Under the pieces are notes generated by a model that saw nothing but the letters and a program-made list of their open reading frames with translations, was not told where the DNA came from and ran no database searches. From assembly GCA_049323895.1 (NCBI GenBank), contig JBMOKT010000018.1, positions 1-8,171 on the forward strand: a DNA stretch of 8,171 nt, read 5' to 3'. The translations under genes were made by a program, and so were the position numbers. Source of the stretch: JBMOKT01 sp049323895 (GTDB taxonomy: Bacteria; Bacillota; Peptococcia; Peptococcales; BICA1-8). This document shows positions 1 to 5,400 of the stretch, piece after piece. The first letter of the stretch is position 1; each line of letters starts with the position of its first letter.

Positions 1-648
1 AAGGAAAAATTCAATATCCAGCGTGAACGAATTGACCGTTTTTTTCCTAAGAACTTTACCGAAAAGCAAAAAGAAGATTTGATTGTCCAATTGCTTGAAG
101 GCTGGTATAAGAAGCGGCAAAAGGAGCCGGAAATGATGACGGAATTCATTTCCAGAGTTACAGCGCACGTTGAGTGTGTAGTTTGCCTGAATAGAAAACA
201 CAGTTTTTTAGACTTGAGTAATCGAGCTTTTCTTATGTTGGGGATATGTTTCCGTAGATAAAGTAAGTAAGCCAAACAATAATGTTTTAGAGTTTCTTTC
301 TATAGGAAATTTAAACATGAAGAATTTTAAATGCAAATATAAATATGATAAATACAAAATATAATACCGCTCCTTCAAATAAATGCAATTGCAAACAACA
401 GTTATATTAAATTAGAACGTAACAATGTTCCAGAGTTACATTTTAAATACAAATCAGATAAGGCAAGTAATAATAAATTTAGTTCGTAATGGGATAGATG
501 CTATGTCCGATGGTGGTGAAATCATATTAGAACTTATTTGGACAATAAAAATATAATTTTGACCGTTAAGGATGAAGGATGTGGGATAGCTCCTGAAATT
601 TTAAATGATCTTGGAAAAGCTTTTTTATTTCCTAATCACATAATATAA
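1..648 (+). pseudogene. Decayed PAS sensor histidine kinase (5' end outside window)
   Basis: The pieces of one kinase are readable but lie alternately in two frames. Frame 1 is open from the left edge to 261; its last part reads like a PAS domain (VVCLNRKHSFLDLSNRAFLMLG, positions about 172-240, written here in one-letter code with the core NRAFLMLG). From 242 the next frame continues PAS-like (DKVSKPNNNVLEFL) to a stop at 362. Frame 1 resumes at 382-447 (IKLERNNVPELHF). Frame 2 at about 446-553 carries a clear N-box (NQIRQVIINLVRNGIDAM). Frame 1 again at 550-648 carries the G1 box (VKDEGCGIAPEIL) and stops before any G2 box (GTGLGL). The H-box helix expected between PAS and N-box is absent, so an internal deletion is likely. 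In intact relatives (Spo0A-phosphorylating type sensor kinases) these parts form an ATP-binding kinase that phosphorylates a response regulator. The first 50 residues are not recognised. The N/G1 boxes are convincing; assigning 1-261 to the same gene is inference. Confidence 0.68.
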
Positions 649-697
649 TATCGTCAAGGTATAGATTACCTAATAATATAAAAAGGGAGCAATAACA

Positions 698-801
698 ATG
701 GCAGACGGTAATGCTGGAAAAACTTTTTAAGTGAAACTTTCTTTGAAACATTTCTAATGGTAATAATCATCATTTGGCTTGTGTCTAATTGCCAACTCTA
801 A
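698..801 (+). pseudogene. Very small membrane protein gene with an apparent -1 frame change
   Basis: A good ribosome binding site (GGGAG, 685-689) sits 8 bases before ATG 698. The reading frame gives MADGNAGKTF and stops at 728-730. Read one base back, at the run of five T (724-728), the frame continues as LSETFFETF followed by a hydrophobic stretch (LMVIIIIWLV) and SNCQL, stopping at 799-801. The joined product would be about 34 residues with one membrane-spanning helix, a form common among tiny, often sporulation- or envelope-associated proteins of Firmicutes. No family is recognised with confidence. The break may be a mutation, a sequencing error in the homopolymer, or less likely ribosomal slippage on TTT. 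It follows the decayed kinase directly, in keeping with a degrading region. Confidence 0.42.
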
Positions 802-835
802 ATATGTTGTAATAAGTGAGTTTTTTTACAAATAT

Positions 836-895
836 GTTGGACATTTAACTTTATATAATAGGAAATTTAGTGCAAATGATTGTAGCAGTTGGACA
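836..895 (+). repeat. Two direct copies of GTTGGACA upstream of the creatininase gene
   Basis: GTTGGACA occurs at 836-843 and again at 888-895, 52 bases apart, about five helical turns. Each is followed at a short distance by TATAAT (854-859 and 903-908). A second direct repeat, AAATATGTTG, lies at 800-809 and 830-839. The copies could be protein-binding sites for control of the downstream gene. The distance to each TATAAT is too short for TTGGAC to serve as the matching -35 box. Confidence 0.3.
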
Positions 896-908
896 AAGGT
901 AGTATAAT
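880..908 (+). promoter_or_regulatory. Likely sigma-A promoter of the creatininase-family gene
   Basis: A perfect TATAAT lies at 903-908. The best -35 at the right distance is TTGTAG (880-885), 17 bases upstream and matching only three of six consensus positions. Transcription would start near 915 and give a leader of about 29 bases. The weak -35 together with GTTGGACA inside the spacer suggests activator or repressor control, which is inference. Confidence 0.38.
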
Positions 909-943
909 ATGATTCATTATAAAAATAGAAAGGGGATAAATAA

Positions 944-1720
944 ATGAGTGTCTGGTTACAGAATAAAAGCTTTGAGGAAATCTTAGAATTAAAAGATAAG
1001 GGTTTAGATACGGCCATTATTCCAGTTGGTAGTACTGAACAGCATGGTAGTCACCTCCCCCTTGGAACTGATACAATGGTCGCTAATATGCTAGCTGAAG
1101 ATGCTGCTATAAAGGCAGGTGTGATAGTTGCACCACCTCTTTGGTTTGGCTGGAGTCCTCACCATATGGTCTTGCCTGGAACAATAACTATTCGTCCTGA
1201 AATACTTATTGAGGTTTTATATGATGTAATTAGCTCGCTAAATGACCATGGGTTTAAGAAATTTGTAGTAATTAATGGACACCGTATTGTAAATATTCCA
1301 TGGATGCAAATTTGTGCAGAACGGGCACAAAGAATATTGGGTGTAAAAATTGTACTATTTGACCCTGCATATATGTCAAAAGAAATTGTTTCTAAGTTAG
1401 GATATGGACCAGTTGGACATTCAGAGGAGATAGAAACATCCCAGATGCTTTATAGAAATCCTCATTTAGTTCATCTAGAAAAGGCAAAGGATAATCCTGT
1501 TCAACAACATCCATTATATTCTGTTGACCCTGCCTATCCTGGTGATACTCTCTGTTATGTACCTAGTACAAAGAAAGATATGCAAAAAAGTGTGGATATT
1601 GCTGGTGGAACTACCGGCTCCCCAACAAAAAGCTCAGCAGAAAACGGACAACTTTATCATGATCATCTCGTAAACAATCTGGTTCAAGTTCTTAACAACC
1701 TTAAGTCTTTAGATGTATAA
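944..1720 (+). CDS. Creatininase-family metal-dependent amidohydrolase
   Basis: The 258-residue length fits the creatininase family, cytoplasmic metalloenzymes that hydrolyse cyclic or linear amide bonds (creatinine amidohydrolase, the archaeal formylaminopyrimidine deformylase and MftE are characterised members). Visible motifs: GSTEQHGSHLPLGTD (residues 29-43) with metal ligands expected at E32, H34 and D43; the core NGH at 111-113 with H113; and GHSEEIETS (158-166), matching the usual HxGExETS with acidic ligands. The usual NGHGGN is replaced by NGHRIVN, one residue longer, so this is either a distinct subfamily or altered around the active site. ATG 944 is supported by AGGGG (931-935) 8 bases upstream. 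The gene stands alone between its own promoter and a strong terminator, but is co-oriented with the TRAP and 5-oxoprolinase genes, hinting at a shared amide or lactam substrate. Family is sure; substrate is unknown. Confidence 0.9.
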   Translation: MSVWLQNKSFEEILELKDKGLDTAIIPVGSTEQHGSHLPLGTDTMVANMLAEDAAIKAGVIVAPPLWFGWSPHHMVLPGTITIRPEILIEVLYDVISSLNDHGFKKFVVINGHRIVNIPWMQICAERAQRILGVKIVLFDPAYMSKEIVSKLGYGPVGHSEEIETSQMLYRNPHLVHLEKAKDNPVQQHPLYSVDPAYPGDTLCYVPSTKKDMQKSVDIAGGTTGSPTKSSAENGQLYHDHLVNNLVQVLNNLKSLDV

Positions 1721-1732
1721 ACTAAATAATGG

Positions 1733-1772
1733 AAAAATTGAGTGCATGCGAATCTGTGCACTTAATTTTTTT
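1733..1772 (+). terminator. Intrinsic terminator after the creatininase-family gene
   Basis: A 14-bp stem (AAAAATTGAGTGCA, 1733-1746, with 1757-1770; one G-U pair) closes a 10-base loop and runs into seven T at 1766-1772. It begins 13 bases after the stop codon. The A-run on the left arm means it could also stop transcription from the other strand. It separates this gene from the TRAP operon. Confidence 0.88.
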
Positions 1773-1902
1773 AAAAGCATATTGGTAGTCAGGGCACTAT
1801 CTAATAATAAAATAGCAGTAATATTGTCTGGCATAATTTACTTAATAAAAATTATTATTATACAACAGTGCGTTTTCCTATGCAATTTTATATAAAATTA
1901 AC

Positions 1903-1921
1903 ATTGACAAGCATTATCAAT
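1903..1921 (+). promoter_or_regulatory. Fur-box-like palindrome over the -35 of the TRAP promoter
   Basis: TGACAAGCATTATCA (1905-1919) matches 12 of the 14 defined positions of the Fur-type 7-1-7 consensus TGATAATnATTATCA. Its symmetry extends one base pair further on each side (1904/1920) and again to 1903/1921, with seven of nine base pairs intact around C1912. It covers the -35 box and part of the spacer, where a bound protein would block RNA polymerase. Fur, PerR and Zur boxes are similar, and AT-rich DNA produces chance matches, so the regulator is unproven. Confidence 0.38.
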
Positions 1922-1933
1922 TTTCTTTATAAT
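1904..1933 (+). promoter_or_regulatory. Sigma-A promoter of the TRAP transporter operon
   Basis: A perfect TTGACA (1904-1909) and a perfect TATAAT (1928-1933) are separated by 18 bases. The predicted start is near 1940, giving a leader of about 200 bases before dctP. It is the best promoter in the window. Confidence 0.8.
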
Positions 1934-1936
1934 TGA
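1917..1936 (+). promoter_or_regulatory. Inverted repeat spanning the -10 box of the TRAP promoter
   Basis: TCAATT (1917-1922) and AATTGA (1931-1936) form 6-bp arms around 8 bases and enclose most of the -10 box. The site overlaps the right edge of the Fur-like palindrome. It could be a repressor operator, but short AT-rich repeats are often accidental. Confidence 0.28.
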
Positions 1937-1943
1937 AGAAAGA

Positions 1944-2004
1944 GACAAGCAACAACTTGTCAAGAGAAAAGTGTTGGAGCTTTGGTTAGAGGGTTCCTTT
2001 TTTT
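1944..2004 (+). promoter_or_regulatory. Leader with alternative hairpins and an intrinsic terminator: candidate attenuator
   Basis: Right after the predicted start, GACAAG (1944-1949) and CTTGTC (1956-1961) form a 6-bp hairpin with a 6-base loop. Next, GGAGCTTT (1976-1983) pairs with AGGGTTCC (1990-1997), including three G-U pairs, and runs into seven T (1998-2004), a standard terminator shape. A competing pairing exists: CAACA-CTT (1950-1958, A1955 bulged) with AAGTGTTG (1969-1976), which excludes the first hairpin and takes the first base of the terminator stem. A leader transcript of about 65 bases would end here unless read through. The arrangement resembles transcription attenuation or a small riboswitch. 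No known riboswitch class is recognised, and it could also be a plain backup terminator. Confidence 0.45.
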
Positions 2005-2139
2005 ATGATTTTTAATAGTAGAAAATAATATAAAATTCAGAAAAAAACAATGAAATACAAAACTTTAAACAGAGGGGGTTAATCACAGACACAAGTTTTT
2101 TTATATCTAAACTATGAATTATAAATTTTAGGGGGGTAT
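2005..2139 (+). other. Rest of the TRAP operon leader, no gene seen
   Basis: This is AT-rich DNA between the leader terminator and dctP. A purine run (AGAGGGGG, about 2071-2078) resembles a ribosome binding site but is not followed by a usable start codon. A seven-T run lies near 2096-2102 without a preceding hairpin. The only clear functional element is the GGGGGG Shine-Dalgarno of dctP at 2131-2136. The whole gap 1721-2139 holds the upstream terminator, promoter and leader described separately. Confidence 0.5.
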
Positions 2140-2145
2140 GTGAGA

Positions 2146-3192
2146 ATGTATAAAAAGTCAAAATTAGTTGTAATGATTTCTTTGCTGGTAATGTTTGCCT
2201 TAGTTGTTGCCGGTTGTGGCGGTAGTGGTGGTTCTAGCTCAGGAGGGGATAAGAAGCCAGAAGCAAAACCGGTAAAATGGGTTGTGAATGAAGCTTATCC
2301 ACCAAATAATCATCATAGTATAGGGCTTGTGGATTTTGCTGCAAAAGTTAAAGAGGCTACAAATGGTAAAATAGAAATGGATGTTCAAGCTGGTGGAGCC
2401 CTTGGATATAAAGGACCAGAGCTTTTGAAGGTTGTTCGTGATGGTCTTGTGCCAGTTACAGATTTAGTTATAAGTGGTGTGGCTGGGGACGAGCCAATGT
2501 TCGGAGTAGTTACTCTGCCATTTCTTGTTCATAGTCATGAGGAAGCAAGATTATTGCATCAAATTGCCCGTCCATATTTTGATAAAGTTGCAGAAGAAAA
2601 ATGGAATCAAAAAATACTTTATAATGCTCCTTGGCCAGCAGCTGGGTTCTGGGCACAGAAGGAATTAAGGACATTAGAAGATATGAAAGGTCTAAAAACA
2701 AGAACTTATGATAAAAATGGTGCATTAGTAATGGAAGCTTTAGGTGCTACTCCATATCCGCTGCCATTTAGTGAAGTCTACTCTTCACTAGCTACAGGAG
2801 TAATTGACTCTGTTTTAACATCTAGTCCAACGGCTGTTGATGGCAAGTTCTGGGAGGTTCTTAAATATTATGCTCCAGTAAATGTTACTCAAGCAGTTAA
2901 TATGGTTACAGTTAACCTAGATGAATTTAATAAGCTTGATAAGGAAACACAAGAGACATTGATTAAGCTTGCTCAAGAAATGGAAGAAGAAATGTGGGCA
3001 ATGGTAGCTGAGCTTGATAAAGAAAAAGAACAAGAATGTAATGATAATGGAATTGTAACTCTAGAACCTAGTGAAGAATTAATGAATGACCTTTCTGAAA
3101 TAACAGAAGGTATTAGAGCAGATTGGTTAAAAGATGCTCCACCTGAGGCAAAAGAGATTGTTGCGAAATTCAAAGAAAAGGTTGGCCGTTAG
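2146..3192 (+). CDS. dctP: TRAP transporter substrate-binding lipoprotein (DctP family)
   Basis: This is the extracytoplasmic receptor of a tripartite ATP-independent transporter; it captures a small carboxylate outside the cell and hands it to DctQM. From ATG 2146 it is 348 residues, normal for the family. A signal peptide (MYKKSKLVVMISLL...) ends in a lipobox VAGC, with Cys24 as lipid anchor, followed by a Gly/Ser linker to about residue 40. Family features include TLPFLVHSHEEA and the DMKGLKTR segment, where R186 corresponds to the arginine that usually clamps the substrate carboxylate, followed by LGATPYPLPFSEVYSSLATGVID. GTG 2140 would add two residues, but the GGGGGG site (2131-2136) is 9 bases from the ATG and only 3 from the GTG. 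It is first in the operon and followed by a hairpin that may favour its expression. Linkage to pxpABC suggests 5-oxoproline as ligand; this is inferred. Confidence 0.93.
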   Translation: MYKKSKLVVMISLLVMFALVVAGCGGSGGSSSGGDKKPEAKPVKWVVNEAYPPNNHHSIGLVDFAAKVKEATNGKIEMDVQAGGALGYKGPELLKVVRDGLVPVTDLVISGVAGDEPMFGVVTLPFLVHSHEEARLLHQIARPYFDKVAEEKWNQKILYNAPWPAAGFWAQKELRTLEDMKGLKTRTYDKNGALVMEALGATPYPLPFSEVYSSLATGVIDSVLTSSPTAVDGKFWEVLKYYAPVNVTQAVNMVTVNLDEFNKLDKETQETLIKLAQEMEEEMWAMVAELDKEKEQECNDNGIVTLEPSEELMNDLSEITEGIRADWLKDAPPEAKEIVAKFKEKVGR

Positions 3193-3206
3193 AAACTATT
3201 ATAGAA

Positions 3207-3235
3207 AACAACCGACAGCAAATTTGTCGGTTGTT
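3207..3235 (+). promoter_or_regulatory. Stable intercistronic hairpin between dctP and dctQ
   Basis: AACAACCGACA (3207-3217) and TGTCGGTTGTT (3225-3235) form a perfect 11-bp stem with a 7-base loop, 15 bases after the dctP stop. No T-run follows, so it is not a full terminator. Such hairpins behind a binding-protein gene commonly protect the upstream mRNA and reduce expression of the permease genes; that role is inferred here. Confidence 0.7.
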
Positions 3236-3269
3236 CCTCTGTTAGACAAAAAAATAAGGAGGGGAAAGA

Positions 3270-3803
3270 ATGGAAAAATTTATTAAAATATCAGACCGTA
3301 TATCTCAAGGCACGGGAATTATAGCAGGTTTTATGATGATATTAGCTTTGGTTATGGTCCTCGTAGAAATTGTATTACGTACCTTTTTTAGCAAAACCCT
3401 CTATATTACTGAGGAATACACTGCTTATTTGATGGTCGGTATAACTTTTATAGGTTTGGCTTATACACTTAAAGAGAAGGGGCATATTCGTATGTCTTTT
3501 TTACAAACAGTCCTTAGAGATAAGGCTAGAATGTATCTTGAAATTTATGCATTAATTGTAGGATTGATCTTTTTTACCTTAATTACTTATACAACTACTA
3601 ATTTCTTTTGGGATTCAGTGGTATCCCAAAGCCGATCAATGTCTATTACATCAACCTATTTAGCTATTCCTCAATTTTTTATGCCCCTTGGTTCTTTAAT
3701 AATGACGTTGCAATTTATTGCTGAAATAATGCGTACAATAGTTAAATTGCGGTCTGGGGAAATTGACTCAGATGATGTAGAAACAAAGGCTCTAGGGCGT
3801 TAA
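3270..3803 (+). CDS. dctQ: TRAP transporter small membrane subunit (DctQ family)
   Basis: At 177 residues it has the usual size for DctQ, the four-helix membrane subunit that associates with DctM. Hydrophobic segments lie at about 16-40, 50-67, 88-110 and 130-155. The family signature is clear in EEYTAYLMVGITFIG (48-62) and the following LAYTLKEKGHIRMSFL, where the sequence just after helix 2 is typically conserved. ATG 3270 follows a strong AGGAGGGG (3257-3264) at good spacing. It is second in the operon, 77 bases after dctP across the hairpin and 30 bases before dctM. The C-terminal tail is short, charged and presumably cytoplasmic. Nothing is missing or unusual. Confidence 0.92.
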   Translation: MEKFIKISDRISQGTGIIAGFMMILALVMVLVEIVLRTFFSKTLYITEEYTAYLMVGITFIGLAYTLKEKGHIRMSFLQTVLRDKARMYLEIYALIVGLIFFTLITYTTTNFFWDSVVSQSRSMSITSTYLAIPQFFMPLGSLIMTLQFIAEIMRTIVKLRSGEIDSDDVETKALGR

Positions 3804-3833
3804 TTCGCTAATTAAAATAAGGGGGATATTGAC

Positions 3834-5135
3834 TTGAGTTTATTTATTGTATCGATGACTATATTAGGACTCCTTGTTTTCACACTAGGAAGTACCGTTT
3901 GGGTTGGGATATCCCTGTTCTTAGTGGGCATGGGAGGATTCTTATTCTTTACTAGTAGTCCAGTATTTATAATTTTGTCAAATATACTTTGGAACAGTAC
4001 TCATAGTTCAACAATGATGGCTTTGCCCTTATTTGTTTTTATGGGTGAAATACTATTCCGTAGTAAAATATCAGAAAATCTATTTAAAGGTCTTTCTCCT
4101 TGGGTGGATAAAATACCTGGGCGCTTAATGCACGTAAATATTGTTGCTTGTGCTTTATTTGCTGCTGTCAGTGGATCGTCTGCTGCAACTACAGCGACAG
4201 TAGGTAAAATAACTGTTCCTGAACTAGACAAAAGGAATTATAGTAGAAAACTTTATCTTGGTTCTTTAGCAGGAGCGGGAACCTTAGGTTTTCTTATTCC
4301 ACCAAGTATGATGATGCTGGTTTATGGGATGATGGCTGAAGTTAGTATAGGAAGACTATTTATGGCAGGGATTATTCCAGGTATTCTTTTGGCAGGAGCT
4401 TTTAGTGGTTATATTATAATTCGCTCTCTTAAAAATCCTAATTATACTCCTCGTGGAGAAGAAAAATATACATGGAATGACCGCATCAAAACCATTCCCC
4501 TATTGTTCCCAGTAATAGCGTTAATTGTGATGGTTTTAGGGAGTATATATACAGGATGGGCTACCCCTACCGAAGCAGCTGCTGTAGGTGTATTAGGTTC
4601 TTTATTTTTTGCCTGGTTATCTCGTAGCATGAATAAGAGGATATTCATGGATGCATTGCTTGGCTCAGTAAAAACAAGCTGTATGATTATGTTAATTGTA
4701 GCTGGTGCTTCTTTTTTATCAGTAGCAGTGGGTTATTTGGGTATACCTGGTAAGTTAACTCAGTTTATAGGAACATTGGGACTTTCTAAATATTTCTTAA
4801 TTATTATTTTGTCTGTGTTATATATTATTTTGGGTACTTTGTTAGATGGCTTCTCCATGATTGTTATGAGTCTGCCCCTTGCCTTACCACTTATTTTAGC
4901 AGCCGGATTTGATCCTTTATGGTTTGGTATTTATCTCGTAATAATGATTGGGGCGGCGCAGATTACCCCTCCCGTAGGATTTAACCTCTTTGTTATTAAT
5001 GGACTTACTGATGAGGATGTTTTTACTATTGCATATTATGCACTTCCGTCATTTTTAATTATCTTAGGTGTAGTAGTACTAATTACAATATATCCTGAAA
5101 TTGTACTTGTTTTACCAAAAATGATGGTGAAATAA
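3834..5135 (+). CDS. dctM: TRAP transporter large membrane subunit (DctM family)
   Basis: This is the channel-forming subunit that drives solute import by a sodium (or proton) gradient. At 433 residues it is the usual length, hydrophobic throughout with about 12 membrane segments. Conserved blocks: SGSSAATTATVGKITVPEL (about 113-131), FLIPPSMMMLVYG (about 152-164), GSIYTGWATPTEAAAVG (about 236-252, the most diagnostic DctM block) and ITPPVGFNLFVI (about 376-387). The start is TTG 3834, supported by GGGGGA (3821-3826) 7 bases upstream; the next in-frame ATG (3855) has no such site and would cut into helix 1. The three TRAP genes are complete, so the transporter should be functional. It is followed by a 265-base repeat-rich gap before pxpA. 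Confidence 0.93.
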   Translation: MSLFIVSMTILGLLVFTLGSTVWVGISLFLVGMGGFLFFTSSPVFIILSNILWNSTHSSTMMALPLFVFMGEILFRSKISENLFKGLSPWVDKIPGRLMHVNIVACALFAAVSGSSAATTATVGKITVPELDKRNYSRKLYLGSLAGAGTLGFLIPPSMMMLVYGMMAEVSIGRLFMAGIIPGILLAGAFSGYIIIRSLKNPNYTPRGEEKYTWNDRIKTIPLLFPVIALIVMVLGSIYTGWATPTEAAAVGVLGSLFFAWLSRSMNKRIFMDALLGSVKTSCMIMLIVAGASFLSVAVGYLGIPGKLTQFIGTLGLSKYFLIIILSVLYIILGTLLDGFSMIVMSLPLALPLILAAGFDPLWFGIYLVIMIGAAQITPPVGFNLFVINGLTDEDVFTIAYYALPSFLIILGVVVLITIYPEIVLVLPKMMVK

Positions 5136-5260
5136 TGATTAGTGACTGGTGACTAGCAATACTAATAATAGATAAACTGCTGCATGTTGGCTATTGGTCG
5201 ATGGCCGATGGTCAATAGCTAATGGTAAAAACCAGTGATTAGTGACTAGTAAAACCAGTG
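5134..5260 (+). repeat. Degenerate 7-bp tandem repeats in the dctM-pxpA gap
   Basis: Three clusters keep a 7-bp period. First (5134-5161): AATGATT, AGTGACT, GGTGACT, AGCAATA. Second (5190-5224): GCTATTG, GTCGATG, GCCGATG, GTCAATA, GCTAATG. Third (5234-5254): AGTGATT, AGTGACT, AGTAAAA. The 12-mer TGATTAGTGACT is repeated exactly 100 bases apart (5136 and 5236), and AAAACCAGTG occurs twice around the third cluster (5228-5237 and 5251-5260). This looks like an eroded microsatellite or member of a dispersed non-coding repeat family. The first copies begin at the dctM stop codon. Confidence 0.6.
5185..5224 (+). promoter_or_regulatory. Hairpin formed by the central 7-bp cluster
   Basis: GCTATTG (5190-5196) pairs perfectly with CAATAGC (5213-5219). 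The stem can extend inward (5197-5200 with 5209-5212) and outward (5185-5189 with 5220-5224) using several G-U pairs, to about 16 bp. No T-run follows, so a terminator role is unlikely. It may simply be a by-product of the repeats, or an mRNA processing or stability element between the transporter and enzyme genes. Confidence 0.42.
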
Positions 5261-5266
5261 CGTAAG

Positions 5267-5278
5267 TTCCTTAAGGAA
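5267..5278. promoter_or_regulatory. Perfect 12-bp palindrome TTCCTTAAGGAA upstream of pxpA
   Basis: TTCCTTAAGGAA is fully self-complementary and sits between the 7-bp and 8-bp repeat blocks, 122 bases before the pxpA start. A dimeric regulator could bind it. No convincing promoter is seen beside it, so pxpABC may instead be transcribed from the TRAP promoter. Confidence 0.3.
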
Positions 5279-5335
5279 TGTGTAAATAAAAGTAAAGTAA
5301 GATATCTGCGTCTATCTGCAGCTAATCTTAGTAAA

Positions 5336-5383
5336 AATAGAAGAATAGACGAGTAGACGGATAAACGAGTAAATGAATAGACG
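5336..5383 (+). repeat. Six tandem copies of a degenerate 8-bp unit just before pxpA
   Basis: The units are AATAGAAG, AATAGACG, AGTAGACG, GATAAACG, AGTAAATG and AATAGACG, with consensus ARTARACG, and they end 5 bases before the pxpA ribosome binding site (AGAGG...). The block is purine-rich on the coding strand and would lie in the mRNA leader of pxpA. A related near-repeat, TATCTGC, occurs twice just upstream (5303 and 5313). Confidence 0.68.
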
Positions 5384-5400
5384 TTAGAGGAGGAATGGCA

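Noticed and set aside
639..647. Sigma-K-like -10 (CATAATATA) upstream of the tiny membrane gene
   Set aside because: The -10 pattern fits, but no matching -35 is visible in the T-rich sequence before it.
837..908. TTGGAC as -35 box for the two TATAAT sequences
   Set aside because: Spacers would be 11 and 8 bases, far from the 16-18 needed.
826..1017. Minus-strand open frame of 63 codons across the creatininase promoter and start
   Set aside because: It overlaps the promoter and the true start of a clearly real gene, has no family features and no good ribosome binding site.
1713..1895. Plus-strand open frame of 60 codons after the creatininase gene
   Set aside because: It runs through the 14-bp terminator hairpin, has an isoleucine-rich AT-driven composition and no convincing ribosome binding site.
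1919..1933. CodY-like box over the TRAP -10
   Set aside because: Only 11 of 15 positions match AATTTTCWGAAAATT, and the mismatches fall in one half-site; in AT-rich DNA this is weak.
2138..2143. ATG-TGA start-stop pair overlapping the dctP leader, and GTG 2140 as an alternative dctP start
   Set aside because: Both are too close to the GGGGGG site (2131-2136) for efficient initiation; ATG 2146 has normal spacing. The start-stop is more likely chance.
2510..2725. Minus-strand open frames inside dctP (also 2973-3173), and inside dctM (4001-4231, 4442-4648)
   Set aside because: All lie opposite well-supported coding sequence and encode nothing recognisable; they are by-products of the sense codons.
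5134..5383. CRISPR array
   Set aside because: The repeats are 7 and 8 bp, adjacent and degenerate, with no spacers of regular length and no cas genes nearby.
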